Assembly (NCBI GenBank): GCA_039935015.1
Contig: JBDTLC010000179.1
Coordinates: 1-24,570 of the forward strand
DNA: 24,570 nucleotides
Reading direction: 5' to 3'
Origin: Paralcaligenes sp039935015
Lineage (GTDB): Bacteria > Pseudomonadota > Gammaproteobacteria > Burkholderiales > Burkholderiaceae_B
Translations under genes and position numbers: made by a program
Notes under the pieces: generated by a model
Database searches by the model: none
The model's input: only the letters and a program-made list of their open reading frames with translations
Told to the model about the DNA's origin: nothing
Shown: positions 1 to 7,889 of the stretch, piece after piece
Position numbering within the stretch: the stretch's first letter is position 1
Layout of the letters: each line of letters starts with the position of its first letter

Positions 1-1903
1 AAACGGGTGAACGCAACACCGACAGCCACGCCAGCCGATCGGCCGGATGCGACAAAGCCCTGGCCAGTTGAACCAGATCACTGACTACCTGGCGTGACTT
101 CAACGACACCAGCTCAACCGCACGACACGCGATATTCTCTTGTGCAAAGCGATGCACCAGGCCCCCAAGATGAGAACGGGCCCGAACCAGGATGGCCACC
201 GGATGCTCGCTGTCGGGGTGGCTCTGCAACGCTTCCCTGACCAAATCGACCGCAATGGATTCAGCCTGGGACGAAGCGTTGTTCGTGCCAGAAACCTCAT
301 CATCGGTGACGTCCCACACCGGATGGAACGTCATTGCGGAACCCGGCAACGCTTCATTGAATGCGTCGGATTTAGAATAGGGAATCGCCCCCATCGCAGG
401 ATTGGCACTGGTGGGAAATAACTCTTCAAAGGTTTTATTTACCCAATCCACGACGCCGGCCTGTGAGCGAAAATTGTCCGTCAGAGACAAGGACGTCAAA
501 CTCACATTGCTTAAACCTTGCGCCTGCACTTTCAAAAACAAACCAACCTCGGCCTTGCGGAACCGGTAAATCGACTGCATGGGGTCACCGACCAAAAATA
601 CCGTGCGCCCGTCGTCGGGCATCCAGCCCGCGGTCAGCCGATCCAGCAAATCAATCTGCGATTGGCTCGTGTCCTGGAACTCATCGACCAGTAAATGTTT
701 GATGGAGACATCAAGTCTTAGCAACAAATCGGTGGGGTCGTCAACCTGGCCCAATGCCTGGATCGCTCGCTGGGCAATTTCGATGAAATCAACCTCGCCA
801 GCTTCTGTAAAACGAACGAGCAACTGGGCCGAGGCCAGCCGCAAAACATGAATCAACGCCTGTAAGGTTTCGATCTGTTCCGGGCTATAACCTTGAGCCG
901 GCGCGCAGCGGATATCAGCCAAGAGAGCCACCCAGCTTTCCGTATCTGCAATATTATTTACCCAGACGGAAAACTCTTCCTTGTAATCAGACTTCGCCTC
1001 AAAGCCCTGCCTCTTATCTACCCTTTTGCGCACGCTATTGCCCGCCGTCAGCAACACGTTACCCAGCGCCTGCCACATTTCAAGATCCTGCAATCTTGTA
1101 CCGAAGGGCTTGCCCTGCCAGCCTCGCAACGCACTTAAATCCAGAGTTCCATTGCTCGTCGCCAAGGTCTGCGCCGCGCGCGACACGCTGGGCGCCAGTT
1201 GCTGCGCCCACCCAATTGGCATGGCCTGCTCCAAACGTCGCAAATCTTCTTCCAGGACTTCGCTTAAAAATTCGAGCAATTGTTGTGCGTCAGCTCCCTC
1301 GCCGAGCAGCGGCAGCCATTGATCCCGACTGCCTAACATATCGGCCAGCAGGCTTTGCGCTGCCCGTGTGTCAACGTCCATATGGGCCACAAAATGCGCG
1401 ACAGGTTCTGAATCGTCAATCATTGCCAGGGTTGCTCTGGCTGCTGCCTCATAGTGTTCGCGCGCATCGTCGGTAATAGCAGGCAAGCCGCCCAGAGCGC
1501 TTAGCCAGGGCATGGCGCGCGCCAGATGAGCGCAAAAGGAATCGATCGTACGTATGCTAAGTCGAGCCGGGTACTGCAACAGGTTCCAGCCCAGCGCAGC
1601 ATCACACTGCATGGCTCGCCTGGCCAATTGCCAACTGTGCTGCTTATGGGGCTCAGCGGGTGCAGGCGCCAAACCTGCCTGCAGTTTGGCCAGGACCCGC
1701 GCATGCATCTCGGAGGCGGCTTTGCGCGTAAAAGTGATCGCCACAATCTCTTCGGGCCGCCTGACCGTGGCCAGCAAGCCCAGAATACGATCGGTCAACA
1801 ACTCTGTTTTGCCTGAGCCCGCTGGTGCCTGGACGATAAATGAACGCGCGGGATCGACTGCGGCAAGACGTTGAGCGCTATCGCTGGGCTGTTTAATTGT
1901 CAT
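1..1903 (-). CDS. AddA/UvrD-like ATP-dependent helicase-nuclease subunit, C-terminus beyond the window
   Basis: Superfamily 1 (UvrD/RecB/AddA type) DNA helicase subunit, expected to process double-strand DNA ends for recombination repair in the cytoplasm. About 634 residues are visible from ATG at 1903 and the frame is open to the left edge, so the C-terminus, where a nuclease domain would lie, is missing. Seen: Walker A APAGSGKT at residues 26-33, helicase motif Ia ITFTRKAA near 63, the Walker B/motif II block DEFQDTSQ near 405 and motif III GDPMQSIYRFR near 440. The start codon overlaps the end of the AddB-like gene by 11 bases, implying one operon with translational coupling. Family knowledge: many betaproteobacteria pair such a helicase with an AddB-like protein. 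Because that partner carries a stop codon here, whether the complex works is uncertain. The family call is secure; addA as a symbol would be by analogy only. Confidence 0.9.
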   Translation of the reverse strand, partial: MTIKQPSDSAQRLAAVDPARSFIVQAPAGSGKTELLTDRILGLLATVRRPEEIVAITFTRKAASEMHARVLAKLQAGLAPAPAEPHKQHSWQLARRAMQCDAALGWNLLQYPARLSIRTIDSFCAHLARAMPWLSALGGLPAITDDAREHYEAAARATLAMIDDSEPVAHFVAHMDVDTRAAQSLLADMLGSRDQWLPLLGEGADAQQLLEFLSEVLEEDLRRLEQAMPIGWAQQLAPSVSRAAQTLATSNGTLDLSALRGWQGKPFGTRLQDLEMWQALGNVLLTAGNSVRKRVDKRQGFEAKSDYKEEFSVWVNNIADTESWVALLADIRCAPAQGYSPEQIETLQALIHVLRLASAQLLVRFTEAGEVDFIEIAQRAIQALGQVDDPTDLLLRLDVSIKHLLVDEFQDTSQSQIDLLDRLTAGWMPDDGRTVFLVGDPMQSIYRFRKAEVGLFLKVQAQGLSNVSLTSLSLTDNFRSQAGVVDWVNKTFEELFPTSANPAMGAIPYSKSDAFNEALPGSAMTFHPVWDVTDDEVSGTNNASSQAESIAVDLVREALQSHPDSEHPVAILVRARSHLGGLVHRFAQENIACRAVELVSLKSRQVVSDLVQLARALSHPADRLAWLSVLRSPV

Positions 1904-3479
1904 GCCGGGCCTCTTCATCCAAACGCAGGAACGGCAACACATCGCAATAGTTCAGATCCATGGGTTGTGCAACCCGATTATTGGCCACGCCCGCTGAATA
2001 TTCCTGGGCTAGGCGCTCTATGGCGACTCGCCATTGCTGCAAAACTTGTACCCAAGAGTACCCCGAAAAATCCGGCCAATCTGCGGGAGAATCCAGACCT
2101 TCAAAGCCGTAGTCGCCGTCGGCCAAACCTTTGACCTCGATCTGCTTGGCATGCAGCCGTGCCAATATCAGCGCCGCCACCATTGCATCGGTCCCGGCCA
2201 AAACGGCTGCATACAAAGGCAATTGCACGTCGACCGGACGCTGGCGCACCCAGCTGGCTCTGGGATCGAGGCGCCCCGACCCTGATTTATAGTCGATGAT
2301 AGCCAAGCGTCCATCGGACAACTCATCAATACGATCCACGCGCAAATTTAACTCCAGCGCACCGAACGACCATTGATACCCGTGCTCGATTTCACGAACC
2401 CGAAACGGCTCTCGCGCCATTTCCAACTGTAGCCAGCTATTCACCACGCTGCATCCCCGCTCGACTTCCAGTCGTTTGAGCACATTGCCATAATGGCCCA
2501 AATGCTCTTGCGCGGCCTGTTGCACTGACTGATGTACCAATTCCTGCAAACACCCGTCGACGTGTAAAGAATGCAAGCGTGATTGATCACCCACCATGCT
2601 CCACACGATCTCCACCGCGCGATGCAGGAATATTCCACGCGCATTCTGGTCAGCGGCTTGGGCATAGCCCTCTAGCTGGCTGGCTCCTAAACGATATTTC
2701 ACAAATGCCCACATGGGGTTGCGCGCCTGCGTATCGATGACGCCAATACCGCCTTTGGTGACGCCACCCACCTCGAGCGCAGGGCCGTGTTCATCAAGCA
2801 GGCTTTCCAGCATCGCAGGCGCGCACTGAGCCAACTGCGGGGCGCATTCCTGCGCGACCAGATTAGCGATGAAAGGGCTGGGACGCAACAGACGCTCGCC
2901 TTCGAACTGGGCATGGCTGACCCATACCTGAGGCGCGCAGCAGCACAAAGCCGCATACATATCGTGCGCCCATTGCAACTCACGCTCAGCCGTGGCTCGC
3001 GGCGCATTGGCGCGGCGCAACGCCGCAGGCGCAATAAAAGGGTTGGGTTTGGGAGCTGCCGGTAAAATCTCGTCGCTTAATCCAAGCACCCACACGCCAT
3101 CCCAAGCTCCCCCTTCCGCTTCGAGAAAGCCCAGAACATCAAGGCGCGCAGCAGGATCGCGTTGTGGTTGAAATGACGTTTCAAGGGCCAATTGCCTGAA
3201 CAGACTCACGGCCATGTGAAAATCGAGCTCACCCAGCACCGCCGCCTGCCTGCTCAAGCGCGACAATACGTCCTCTAACGCCTGCATCGTTTGATAGGCA
3301 GCGCTGTCAAGTACCGACTCGCCCGGAAAGCCCAGTTCTTGCAGCATGCGCTTGAATCGCCGCACCCAGAAATCCAGGGCAACCTCACTAACATCGCACA
3401 GCGCGCCGTCAACAAGCCGTTGCCAGGCTCTCCCCAGTTGGGGTGCAAACTGGTTCAGGACCTGGCTGAAGTCGGCCAT
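1893..3479 (-). CDS. AddB-like protein, C-terminal half with PD-(D/E)XK nuclease domain
   Basis: 528 residues from ATG at 3479. The first part continues the helicase-like fold (WDGVWVLGLSDEILPAAPKPNPF, residues about 126-148; a family pattern of AddB/RecC-type proteins). The C-terminal third is a RecB-like PD-(D/E)XK nuclease: conserved His in GIFLHRAVE near 286, Asp in RVDRIDE near 382, DYKSG at about 396-400 and QLPLYA at about 419-424. I see no four-cysteine iron-sulfur pattern like that of Gram-positive AddB. The stop overlaps the AddA-like start by 11 bases. No Shine-Dalgarno precedes the ATG, so production depends on readthrough, re-initiation or reversion. A stand-alone nuclease gene is less likely. 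Confidence 0.75.
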   Translation of the reverse strand: MADFSQVLNQFAPQLGRAWQRLVDGALCDVSEVALDFWVRRFKRMLQELGFPGESVLDSAAYQTMQALEDVLSRLSRQAAVLGELDFHMAVSLFRQLALETSFQPQRDPAARLDVLGFLEAEGGAWDGVWVLGLSDEILPAAPKPNPFIAPAALRRANAPRATAERELQWAHDMYAALCCCAPQVWVSHAQFEGERLLRPSPFIANLVAQECAPQLAQCAPAMLESLLDEHGPALEVGGVTKGGIGVIDTQARNPMWAFVKYRLGASQLEGYAQAADQNARGIFLHRAVEIVWSMVGDQSRLHSLHVDGCLQELVHQSVQQAAQEHLGHYGNVLKRLEVERGCSVVNSWLQLEMAREPFRVREIEHGYQWSFGALELNLRVDRIDELSDGRLAIIDYKSGSGRLDPRASWVRQRPVDVQLPLYAAVLAGTDAMVAALILARLHAKQIEVKGLADGDYGFEGLDSPADWPDFSGYSWVQVLQQWRVAIERLAQEYSAGVANNRVAQPMDLNYCDVLPFLRLDEEARHDN

Positions 3480-3497
3480 CGATACTTCGAGGCACGC

Positions 3498-4550
3498 CTA
3501 TTTTCGCCAGCGGGCATCGATAGTTGCTCGCCCCGATGCTTCGCTCGCCCCGCCCACGCAGTGCCCGGCCAACAATGCCCGGCCCAATATTTCAGGCGCG
3601 CAGCGCTGGCCCTTTACAAGTGCACTGAACACCTCGAGCCAGGCCAGCGCAGCTTGCGCCAGAGGCCAATCGAACAGCGGCCGCCCGACAGCCACGTTAT
3701 AAAGCAAAGGCGCATCGGTCGCCGCCGTGTCCAGGGCTTCGCGCACGACGCGGTGTGCAAACGCGGCATCCGTCTCAAGCCTAGCCGCCACAATGGCATA
3801 ACGCCCCTGCGTATCGCGGCCTAGGCACCCCGCCGCCCACTGGGCCGCCAGACGCCATTCCGATTCCGGATCGCTGGCCAGAACGCGCCGCACACAATCG
3901 GCCTGACGGCTTTGAATTTGCAACGCATTAATTCCAACTCCCTGCTGCTGAAAAGCCCGCAATAAATTCAGAAAACGAGGCGACCAGTCGTTAAAGCCCA
4001 CCAGCACCAAGGTCCGAAACGGCACCTTCCACTGTCCGGAAGCAACGGCCTGACAGACGCGCTCATACGCCAGATTGCCATCTTCTGCGTCCAGTTCCGT
4101 CAGACGGCTGCGATAACCTTCACGCCAGACCTTGAAGCGCCGAAAATCGCGTGTTTCGTCCTCTGTGGTAATGGCTATTTGCCACTCCGACAACAAACGG
4201 TCGGCATCGCAGGCCAGGCGCGCCGCCTGTGCGATATCGAGCAGGATGCGATCCGCCTCCGCTTGTGCTATGGCTTGTTGCCAAAGCTGTTGCGCACCAA
4301 ATGAATCCAGTACATGCGCGGCCAGCACGGCCTGCGGCACAAACGCCAGCAGATCGCCCGCTTGCTGCAGCCAGGCACTTAAAGGCAGGATTTCGGGTAG
4401 CGCCATGACCTGCTGCTTGGCACTTATGCGCGCAGACAGCTCTGCAACGATGCGGCGCGCATAACGGTTATTAACGGTCAGCACCACTGTTTGCGCACTG
4501 TCCAAAGTGGCAAAGTCGGACAGCGCAATAGAATCAAACATAGAGTTCAT
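3498..4550 (-). CDS. AddB-like protein, N-terminal half ending at the premature TAG
   Basis: About 350 residues from ATG at 4550. This is the helicase-like N-terminal part of the AddB-like partner. The start (VVLTVNNRYARRIVAEL) sits where an active family member would carry its P-loop, but no GKT/GKS motif is present, so this part probably has a structural or DNA-binding role rather than ATPase activity. Further on come the conserved patch LVLVGFNDWSPRFLNLL and the segment FDWPLAQAALAWLEVFSALVKG. The chain ends RWRK just before the stop and lacks the nuclease domain. The start region is divergent to modE, with 138 bases between the two starts and no convincing promoter visible there. If expressed alone this fragment would have no nuclease. 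Confidence 0.7.
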   Translation of the reverse strand: MNSMFDSIALSDFATLDSAQTVVLTVNNRYARRIVAELSARISAKQQVMALPEILPLSAWLQQAGDLLAFVPQAVLAAHVLDSFGAQQLWQQAIAQAEADRILLDIAQAARLACDADRLLSEWQIAITTEDETRDFRRFKVWREGYRSRLTELDAEDGNLAYERVCQAVASGQWKVPFRTLVLVGFNDWSPRFLNLLRAFQQQGVGINALQIQSRQADCVRRVLASDPESEWRLAAQWAAGCLGRDTQGRYAIVAARLETDAAFAHRVVREALDTAATDAPLLYNVAVGRPLFDWPLAQAALAWLEVFSALVKGQRCAPEILGRALLAGHCVGGASEASGRATIDARWRK

Positions 4551-4688
4551 CGTCTCTGTATAGTCCAGGTCATAAGCCGCCACAAAGTCCACGCAACGGA
4601 GCCATCCACCTCGTCGGCGGTTGCGTTATTTCCGCATAGTAAAGCACGTGATTCCGCTACCCATCTACAAGGCTTACACTTATACGCC

Positions 4689-5519
4689 ATGGCCACTCAC
4701 CTCAGCAAACCTCCCGGCCCCGCCGCCATAACCCTGACGGGCTCGATTTCTTTCAGTTCGGGTAACCAGAACTGGGGAAGCCAAAGACGCATGGGGCTTC
4801 TGGCGGCCATCGGACAAGAGGGCTCTATTACGGCCGCGGCCAAAAAAGTTGGTATCAGCTACAAGGCAGCCTGGGATGCAGTAGACACCATGAACAACCT
4901 GGCGGGCGAACCCCTGGTGCTACGCAACACCGGCGGCCAGCACGGTGGTGGCGCCATGCTGACTACGCGCGCCCGCGAACTGATCGATATTTATCAAAAA
5001 GTTGAGACCGAGCATCGCCATTTTATCGCCCGAGTGCTTAACTCCAGCGATAACTCCACCCCTAATCTGGAGCTGATTCAGCATATGATGATTCAAACAT
5101 CGGCTCGCAACAAGCTGGCAGCCACTGTGAAGCGAATCAAGACTGGCGCGGTCAATGATGAGGTCACCCTGGACATGGGCGATGGCTGCGAGCTCGTTGC
5201 ATCGATTACCCACGAAAGCGTACGCAGCCTGAAACTTAAACCTGGTCGACGCGCGCTGGCCTTCATCAAGGCTACATCTGTCATCGTCGGCCGGCCCGGC
5301 ACCGAACTGGCCTTGTCGGCGCGTAATCAATTACCAGGGCAGATAGGCCGCATCACCGTAGGGGCCGTCAACTCCGAAGTATGTATCGAGGTAGGGGCGG
5401 GCCGCGTCATTGCCGCCATGGTCAGTCGCGAGGGCGCCGCCAAATTAGATCTGAAAATTGGCGACCCAGCCCTCGCCATCTTCAAAGCGTCAAGCGTCAT
5501 GCTGGGCGTGACGGACTAA
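4689..5519 (+). CDS. modE: Molybdate-responsive transcriptional regulator ModE
   Basis: Cytoplasmic molybdate sensor that, when loaded, represses molybdate uptake genes. The 276-residue protein compares with about 262 in E. coli. An N-terminal LysR-like winged helix lies at about 33-98 (AAIGQEGSITAAAKKVGISYKAAW, then the PLVLRNTGGQHGGGAMLT wing). Two consecutive Mop/TOBE molybdate-binding domains follow: ARNKLAATVKRIKTGAVNDE (about 139-204) and ARNQLPGQIGRITVGAVNSE (about 211-274). ATG at 4689 fits the family N-terminus; longer in-frame starts run into the divergent repair gene's leader. The gene converges on modC with a single base between their stops and no terminator. A matching operator is present at the modA promoter. 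Family assignment is firm. Confidence 0.95.
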   Translation: MATHLSKPPGPAAITLTGSISFSSGNQNWGSQRRMGLLAAIGQEGSITAAAKKVGISYKAAWDAVDTMNNLAGEPLVLRNTGGQHGGGAMLTTRARELIDIYQKVETEHRHFIARVLNSSDNSTPNLELIQHMMIQTSARNKLAATVKRIKTGAVNDEVTLDMGDGCELVASITHESVRSLKLKPGRRALAFIKATSVIVGRPGTELALSARNQLPGQIGRITVGAVNSEVCIEVGAGRVIAAMVSREGAAKLDLKIGDPALAIFKASSVMLGVTD

Positions 5520-5520
5520 A

Positions 5521-6222
5521 TCAGCCCTTGCGGGAGAATAGCTCGCACGGGCTAGCTGACCCGGTGATCGCCCCGTCACAGATTTCGTAAACCTGATCGG
5601 CCAATTCGAGCACATCGGCAGGGTCATGAGTAATGACGAGCATGGGAATTTCCAGCCTTTGCTGCAAGGCCGCCAACTCTACACGCAATTTTTGTCGCAA
5701 CGCCGCATCCAGCGCGGTCAGCGGCTCATCGAGCAGCAACATATCGGGTTGGATAGCCAGTGCACGTGCCAGCGCCACACGCTGCTTCTGCCCACCGGAT
5801 ATCTCCGCGGGACGGCTGTGAATAATCGCCCCTAGCTCGAAGGTATCGATCCAAAGTCGCGCCGCGTCGGGAATGTTGCGCCGCCCGGGATTGCGCCAGC
5901 CTTTTTCAAGGCCAAAACAAATATTCTGCAGCACCGTCAAATGCGGAAACAACCCATAGTCTTGAAACAGATATGCGACTCTGCGCGCAGCGGGCGCCAG
6001 GCATATCTGCTTGTCAGAGTCAAACAATACCCGGCCATTAATGGCGATACGCCCCCGATCAGGCCGCATCAAGCCCGCAATCGCCTGAACCGTCAGCGTC
6101 TTGCCTGCGCCCGACGGGCCAAATAACGCGACGCGGCGCGCATCGGTATTGAAAGCAACATCCAGAGCAAACTCGCGACTATTCGATACGAGGCGACGCT
6201 GAATACTTAATTCGAGTCTCAT
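5521..6222 (-). CDS. modC: Molybdate ABC transporter ATP-binding protein ModC, short form without TOBE domain
   Basis: ATPase that powers molybdate import through ModB at the inner membrane. Seen in 233 residues: Walker A GPSGAGKT (35-42), Q-loop YLFQDYGLFPHLTV (84-97), signature ISGGQKQRVALARALA (141-156), Walker B MLLLDEPLTALD (161-172) and H-loop ITHD (197-200). Typical ModC is about 350 residues with a C-terminal Mop/TOBE domain. This one stops soon after the ATPase core, so it carries no molybdate-sensing domain of its own. Start: ATG at 6222 overlaps the modB stop as ATGA, which signals translational coupling; a longer frame inside modB is possible but unnecessary. Confidence 0.92.
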   Translation of the reverse strand: MRLELSIQRRLVSNSREFALDVAFNTDARRVALFGPSGAGKTLTVQAIAGLMRPDRGRIAINGRVLFDSDKQICLAPAARRVAYLFQDYGLFPHLTVLQNICFGLEKGWRNPGRRNIPDAARLWIDTFELGAIIHSRPAEISGGQKQRVALARALAIQPDMLLLDEPLTALDAALRQKLRVELAALQQRLEIPMLVITHDPADVLELADQVYEICDGAITGSASPCELFSRKG

Positions 6223-6911
6223 CGCAGGCCCCGTACGCCCACCGTTTTGCGCGCATGCGCAGGCACCAGGCGGCTGGCGGTCCAAAGCACAACAACACAG
6301 GTAAACGATACGACCAGAACCAGCAATGTGGCCAAGCCATCATCACCGGCCTGAACCGCCTCGTAGATGGCAATCGACAGCGTCTGCGTTCGCCCGGGTA
6401 TACTGCCCGCAATCATCAAAGTAGCGCCGAACTCGCCAAGAGCGCGGGCAAAGGCCAACAGAACACCAGCAAATATTCCACGCCAGGCCATGGGCAGCAA
6501 TACCCTGAAAAACAACGCCGCTTCACTCACGCCCAAAACACGCGCTGCGTTTTCCATTTGCGGATCGATCTCTTCGAAGGCGGCGCGTGCCGACCTCAAG
6601 ACCAGCGGGAACGCCACCACCGTTGCGGCCATCACGGCGCCCTGCCAGGTAAACACCAAGTCAATTCCCCAACGTGCCAAAAACTCCCCCAACCAGCCGC
6701 GGCGGCCAAACAAAACCAGCAGGTAATAGCCCATGACGGTAGGTGGCAATACCAAGGGCAGCGTCAATACAGAATCCACTAAACCGCACCATGCGGACCG
6801 CCAGCGCGATAAACCAAACGCCACACTCACCCCAAGCACCATCGCAAACAGAGTCGCCCAACCGGCCACCTTCAGCGATAACAATAAGGGGATGCTAAGT
6901 TCACGTATCAA
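6219..6911 (-). CDS. modB: Molybdate ABC transporter permease ModB
   Basis: Inner-membrane permease of the molybdate importer, 230 residues, a normal length. About five hydrophobic segments are visible: residues about 8-30, 42-68, 92-112, an EAA-loop region and a C-terminal helix near 195-217. The cytoplasmic EAA loop that docks ModC is ARVLGVSEAALFFRVLLP, followed by GIFAGVLLAFARALGEFGAT, typical of ModB/CysT permeases. The start is TTG at 6911, with only a distant AGGG upstream; no better in-frame start precedes the first membrane helix. The gene lies 124 bases after modA, behind a large inverted repeat that may lower its expression relative to modA. Confidence 0.92.
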   Translation of the reverse strand: MIRELSIPLLLSLKVAGWATLFAMVLGVSVAFGLSRWRSAWCGLVDSVLTLPLVLPPTVMGYYLLVLFGRRGWLGEFLARWGIDLVFTWQGAVMAATVVAFPLVLRSARAAFEEIDPQMENAARVLGVSEAALFFRVLLPMAWRGIFAGVLLAFARALGEFGATLMIAGSIPGRTQTLSIAIYEAVQAGDDGLATLLVLVVSFTCVVVLWTASRLVPAHARKTVGVRGLR

Positions 6912-6939
6912 GATTCAAACGGCCCTAAAAAACGGCATC

Positions 6940-6950
6940 TATATATCGGG
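6940..6950 (-). promoter_or_regulatory. Possible ModE half-site in the modB leader
   Basis: On the minus strand the 11 bases read CCCGATATATA, matching the ModE half-site pattern (AYCGNTATATA) at all but the first one or two positions. No matching second half lies six bases further on. It sits between the large inverted repeat and the modB start. It may be chance in an AT-rich patch. Confidence 0.2.
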
Positions 6951-7031
6951 GAAATGGCACTCACAAGGGGTGCCGCTACAAAATGGATCTGTGACATATG
7001 TAGTGGCACCCCTTGTGAGTGCCATTTCCCC
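6948..7031. repeat. 84-bp inverted repeat between modA and modB: two head-to-head copies of a dispersed palindromic element
   Basis: Two 33-base arms (6948-6980 and 6999-7031) are reverse complements except at one position (6975 against 7004). They are separated by an 18-base AT-rich centre. Each arm holds the palindromic core GGCACTCACAAGGGGTGCC, which can also fold on its own. The repeat begins four bases after the modA stop. In the modA-modB transcript it would form a very stable hairpin, a likely RNase III site or barrier to 3' decay. No U-tract follows, so it is not a simple terminator. No target-site duplication or transposase is visible. The pattern resembles paired REP elements (BIME); that is a comparison of form, not a database match. 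Confidence 0.9.
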
Positions 7032-7035
7032 CGCA

Positions 7036-7791
7036 TCAAGGCTGCTTGAATCCAAATCGCGCCAGAACGGCTTGGCCTGGCGGCGAAAGTACGAATTTTA
7101 TAAAGGCCTGGGCATCCTGGTTTTGTTGCCCGCGTACTGTCAAAGCAATGGGGTATAACACGGGTTCAGGCGACGCCAGATGCTGCACCACCTTTACCTT
7201 GGTAGGCATGATGGCAGCATCCGTCGCAAACACAAAACCCGCATCCACTTCGTCGCGCGCGACATAATCCAGAGCCTGGCGCACATTTTGTGCCAGTATC
7301 GATTTAGCCTGCAAAGGATCCCACAGTCCCGCCTTTTTTAGTACGGCCATGGTGTAGCGGCCCACTGGCACCGACGCGGGATTGCCGTAGGTGACGCGTT
7401 TGACCTCGGCGCGCGTCAATTCCTGGGCCGTGGTCAAGCCAAGTTTGCTGTCCACGGGCACAATCAGAACGACCTCATTGCGGGCAAAATCCTGACGCGA
7501 GGCGGGATCGACCACTTTGGCTGACGCCGCCTTATCCATCGCCTTCTGGTCGGCCGAGGCAAAGACATCGGCCGGCGCGCCGTTGATAATCTGTTGCAAA
7601 ACAACGTCCGACGCGCCAAAAGTCAACAGAATCTGAACGTCGTGATTTTCCGACTCGAACGCCACTGCCGCCGCCTTAAAAGCGTTGGTCAGGCTCGCTG
7701 CCGCCGATACCACCACCTGACCGGCATATGCCGCAGGCACGCAACCGAAAAGAGCCAGGGCCATAAACGTTATTAATATCTGTCGTCTCAC
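7036..7791 (-). CDS. modA: Molybdate ABC transporter periplasmic binding protein ModA
   Basis: Periplasmic molybdate/tungstate-binding protein of the ModABC importer, 251 residues, the usual size. A signal peptide is visible at 1-23 (RRQ, hydrophobic ITFMALALFG, then AYA before GQ). Ligand-binding regions: VSAAASLTNAF (28-38), TFGASDVVLQQI (57-68), GAPADVFASAD (71-81) and PVGRYTMAVL. Start: GTG at 7791, chosen because it gives a clean signal peptide and has GGGG/GAGG purines just upstream. The longer TTG-start frame to 7923 would run through the promoter. Expression should be repressed by ModE through the operator at 7862-7889. A copy of the dispersed palindrome lies in its leader. Confidence 0.94.
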   Translation of the reverse strand: MRRQILITFMALALFGCVPAAYAGQVVVSAAASLTNAFKAAAVAFESENHDVQILLTFGASDVVLQQIINGAPADVFASADQKAMDKAASAKVVDPASRQDFARNEVVLIVPVDSKLGLTTAQELTRAEVKRVTYGNPASVPVGRYTMAVLKKAGLWDPLQAKSILAQNVRQALDYVARDEVDAGFVFATDAAIMPTKVKVVQHLASPEPVLYPIALTVRGQQNQDAQAFIKFVLSPPGQAVLARFGFKQP

Positions 7792-7817
7792 CTCAGGTTT
7801 CCCCTTTTTATCCGCCG

Positions 7818-7845
7818 AATGGCACCCACAAGGGGTGCCGCTACG
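7818..7845 (+). repeat. Third copy of the dispersed palindromic element, in the modA 5' leader
   Basis: The core GGCACCCACAAGGGGTGCC (7821-7839) is followed by GCTACG. It matches the left arm of the 6948-7031 repeat, including the flanking AATGG and GCTAC, with one internal C/T difference. The 7-bp stem GGCACCC/GGGTGCC has a five-base loop. It lies between the predicted modA transcription start (near 7860) and the GTG start, so the hairpin would form in the leader RNA and could affect translation or stability. Confidence 0.85.
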
Positions 7846-7861
7846 TAACGCCCCAATCTGA

Positions 7862-7889
7862 ACCGAAATATATACAGGTATATAACGGT
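7862..7889. promoter_or_regulatory. ModE operator
   Basis: Left half ACCGAAATATA (7862-7872), six-base spacer (7873-7878), right half TATATAACGGT (7879-7889). This is the geometry of the E. coli ModE box: two 11-base half-sites separated by six bases. The right half matches the consensus at all but one base, and the halves are inverted repeats with two mismatches. The site exactly covers the spacer and -10 of the modA promoter, so bound ModE-molybdate would block RNA polymerase. Binding is inferred, not measured. Confidence 0.85.

Larger units (their letters stand above)
1893..4550 (-). pseudogene. AddB-like repair helicase/nuclease gene interrupted by an in-frame TAG
   Basis: The two halves described in the next two entries lie in the same reading frame. 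They are separated only by TAG at 3498-3500 followed by six sense codons (ACLEVS) before the next ATG. Read through the stop, the product is about 885 residues, which I recall as close to the usual length of the betaproteobacterial AddB-like 'probable DNA repair protein' family. The second half has no Shine-Dalgarno sequence before its ATG at 3479, so it was probably not an independent gene. One base change from CAG, AAG, GAG or TGG would create the stop. Alternatives are a sequencing error, tolerated readthrough or re-initiation. Start choice: ATG at 4550 has AGAGA upstream; an in-frame GTG at 4592 is possible but has no ribosome site. Confidence 0.75.

Noticed and set aside
3291..3824. 177-residue plus-strand open frame opposite the AddB-like gene
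   Set aside because: It lies antisense to well-supported coding sequence, has no domain signature or ribosome site, and is a by-product of codon bias on the other strand.
4593..4688. Divergent promoter between the AddB-like gene and modE
   Set aside because: TTGCGT at 4621-4626 has no -10 at proper spacing, and no ModE-type half-sites are visible; I cannot support a promoter call.
6255..6782. 175-residue plus-strand frame opposite modB
   Set aside because: Antisense to a clear permease gene; low-complexity Gln/Arg-rich translation without membrane or domain features.
6948..7031. Inverted repeat considered as a MITE or IS remnant
   Set aside because: No target-site duplication, no transposase fragment, and the arms consist of the same palindrome seen singly elsewhere; a paired REP-like element fits better.
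7036..7791. ModA considered as a lipoprotein because of LFGC in its signal peptide
   Set aside because: Phe before Gly is a poor lipobox, and a normal signal-peptidase I site (AYA before GQ) follows directly; ModA is usually periplasmic in Gram-negatives.
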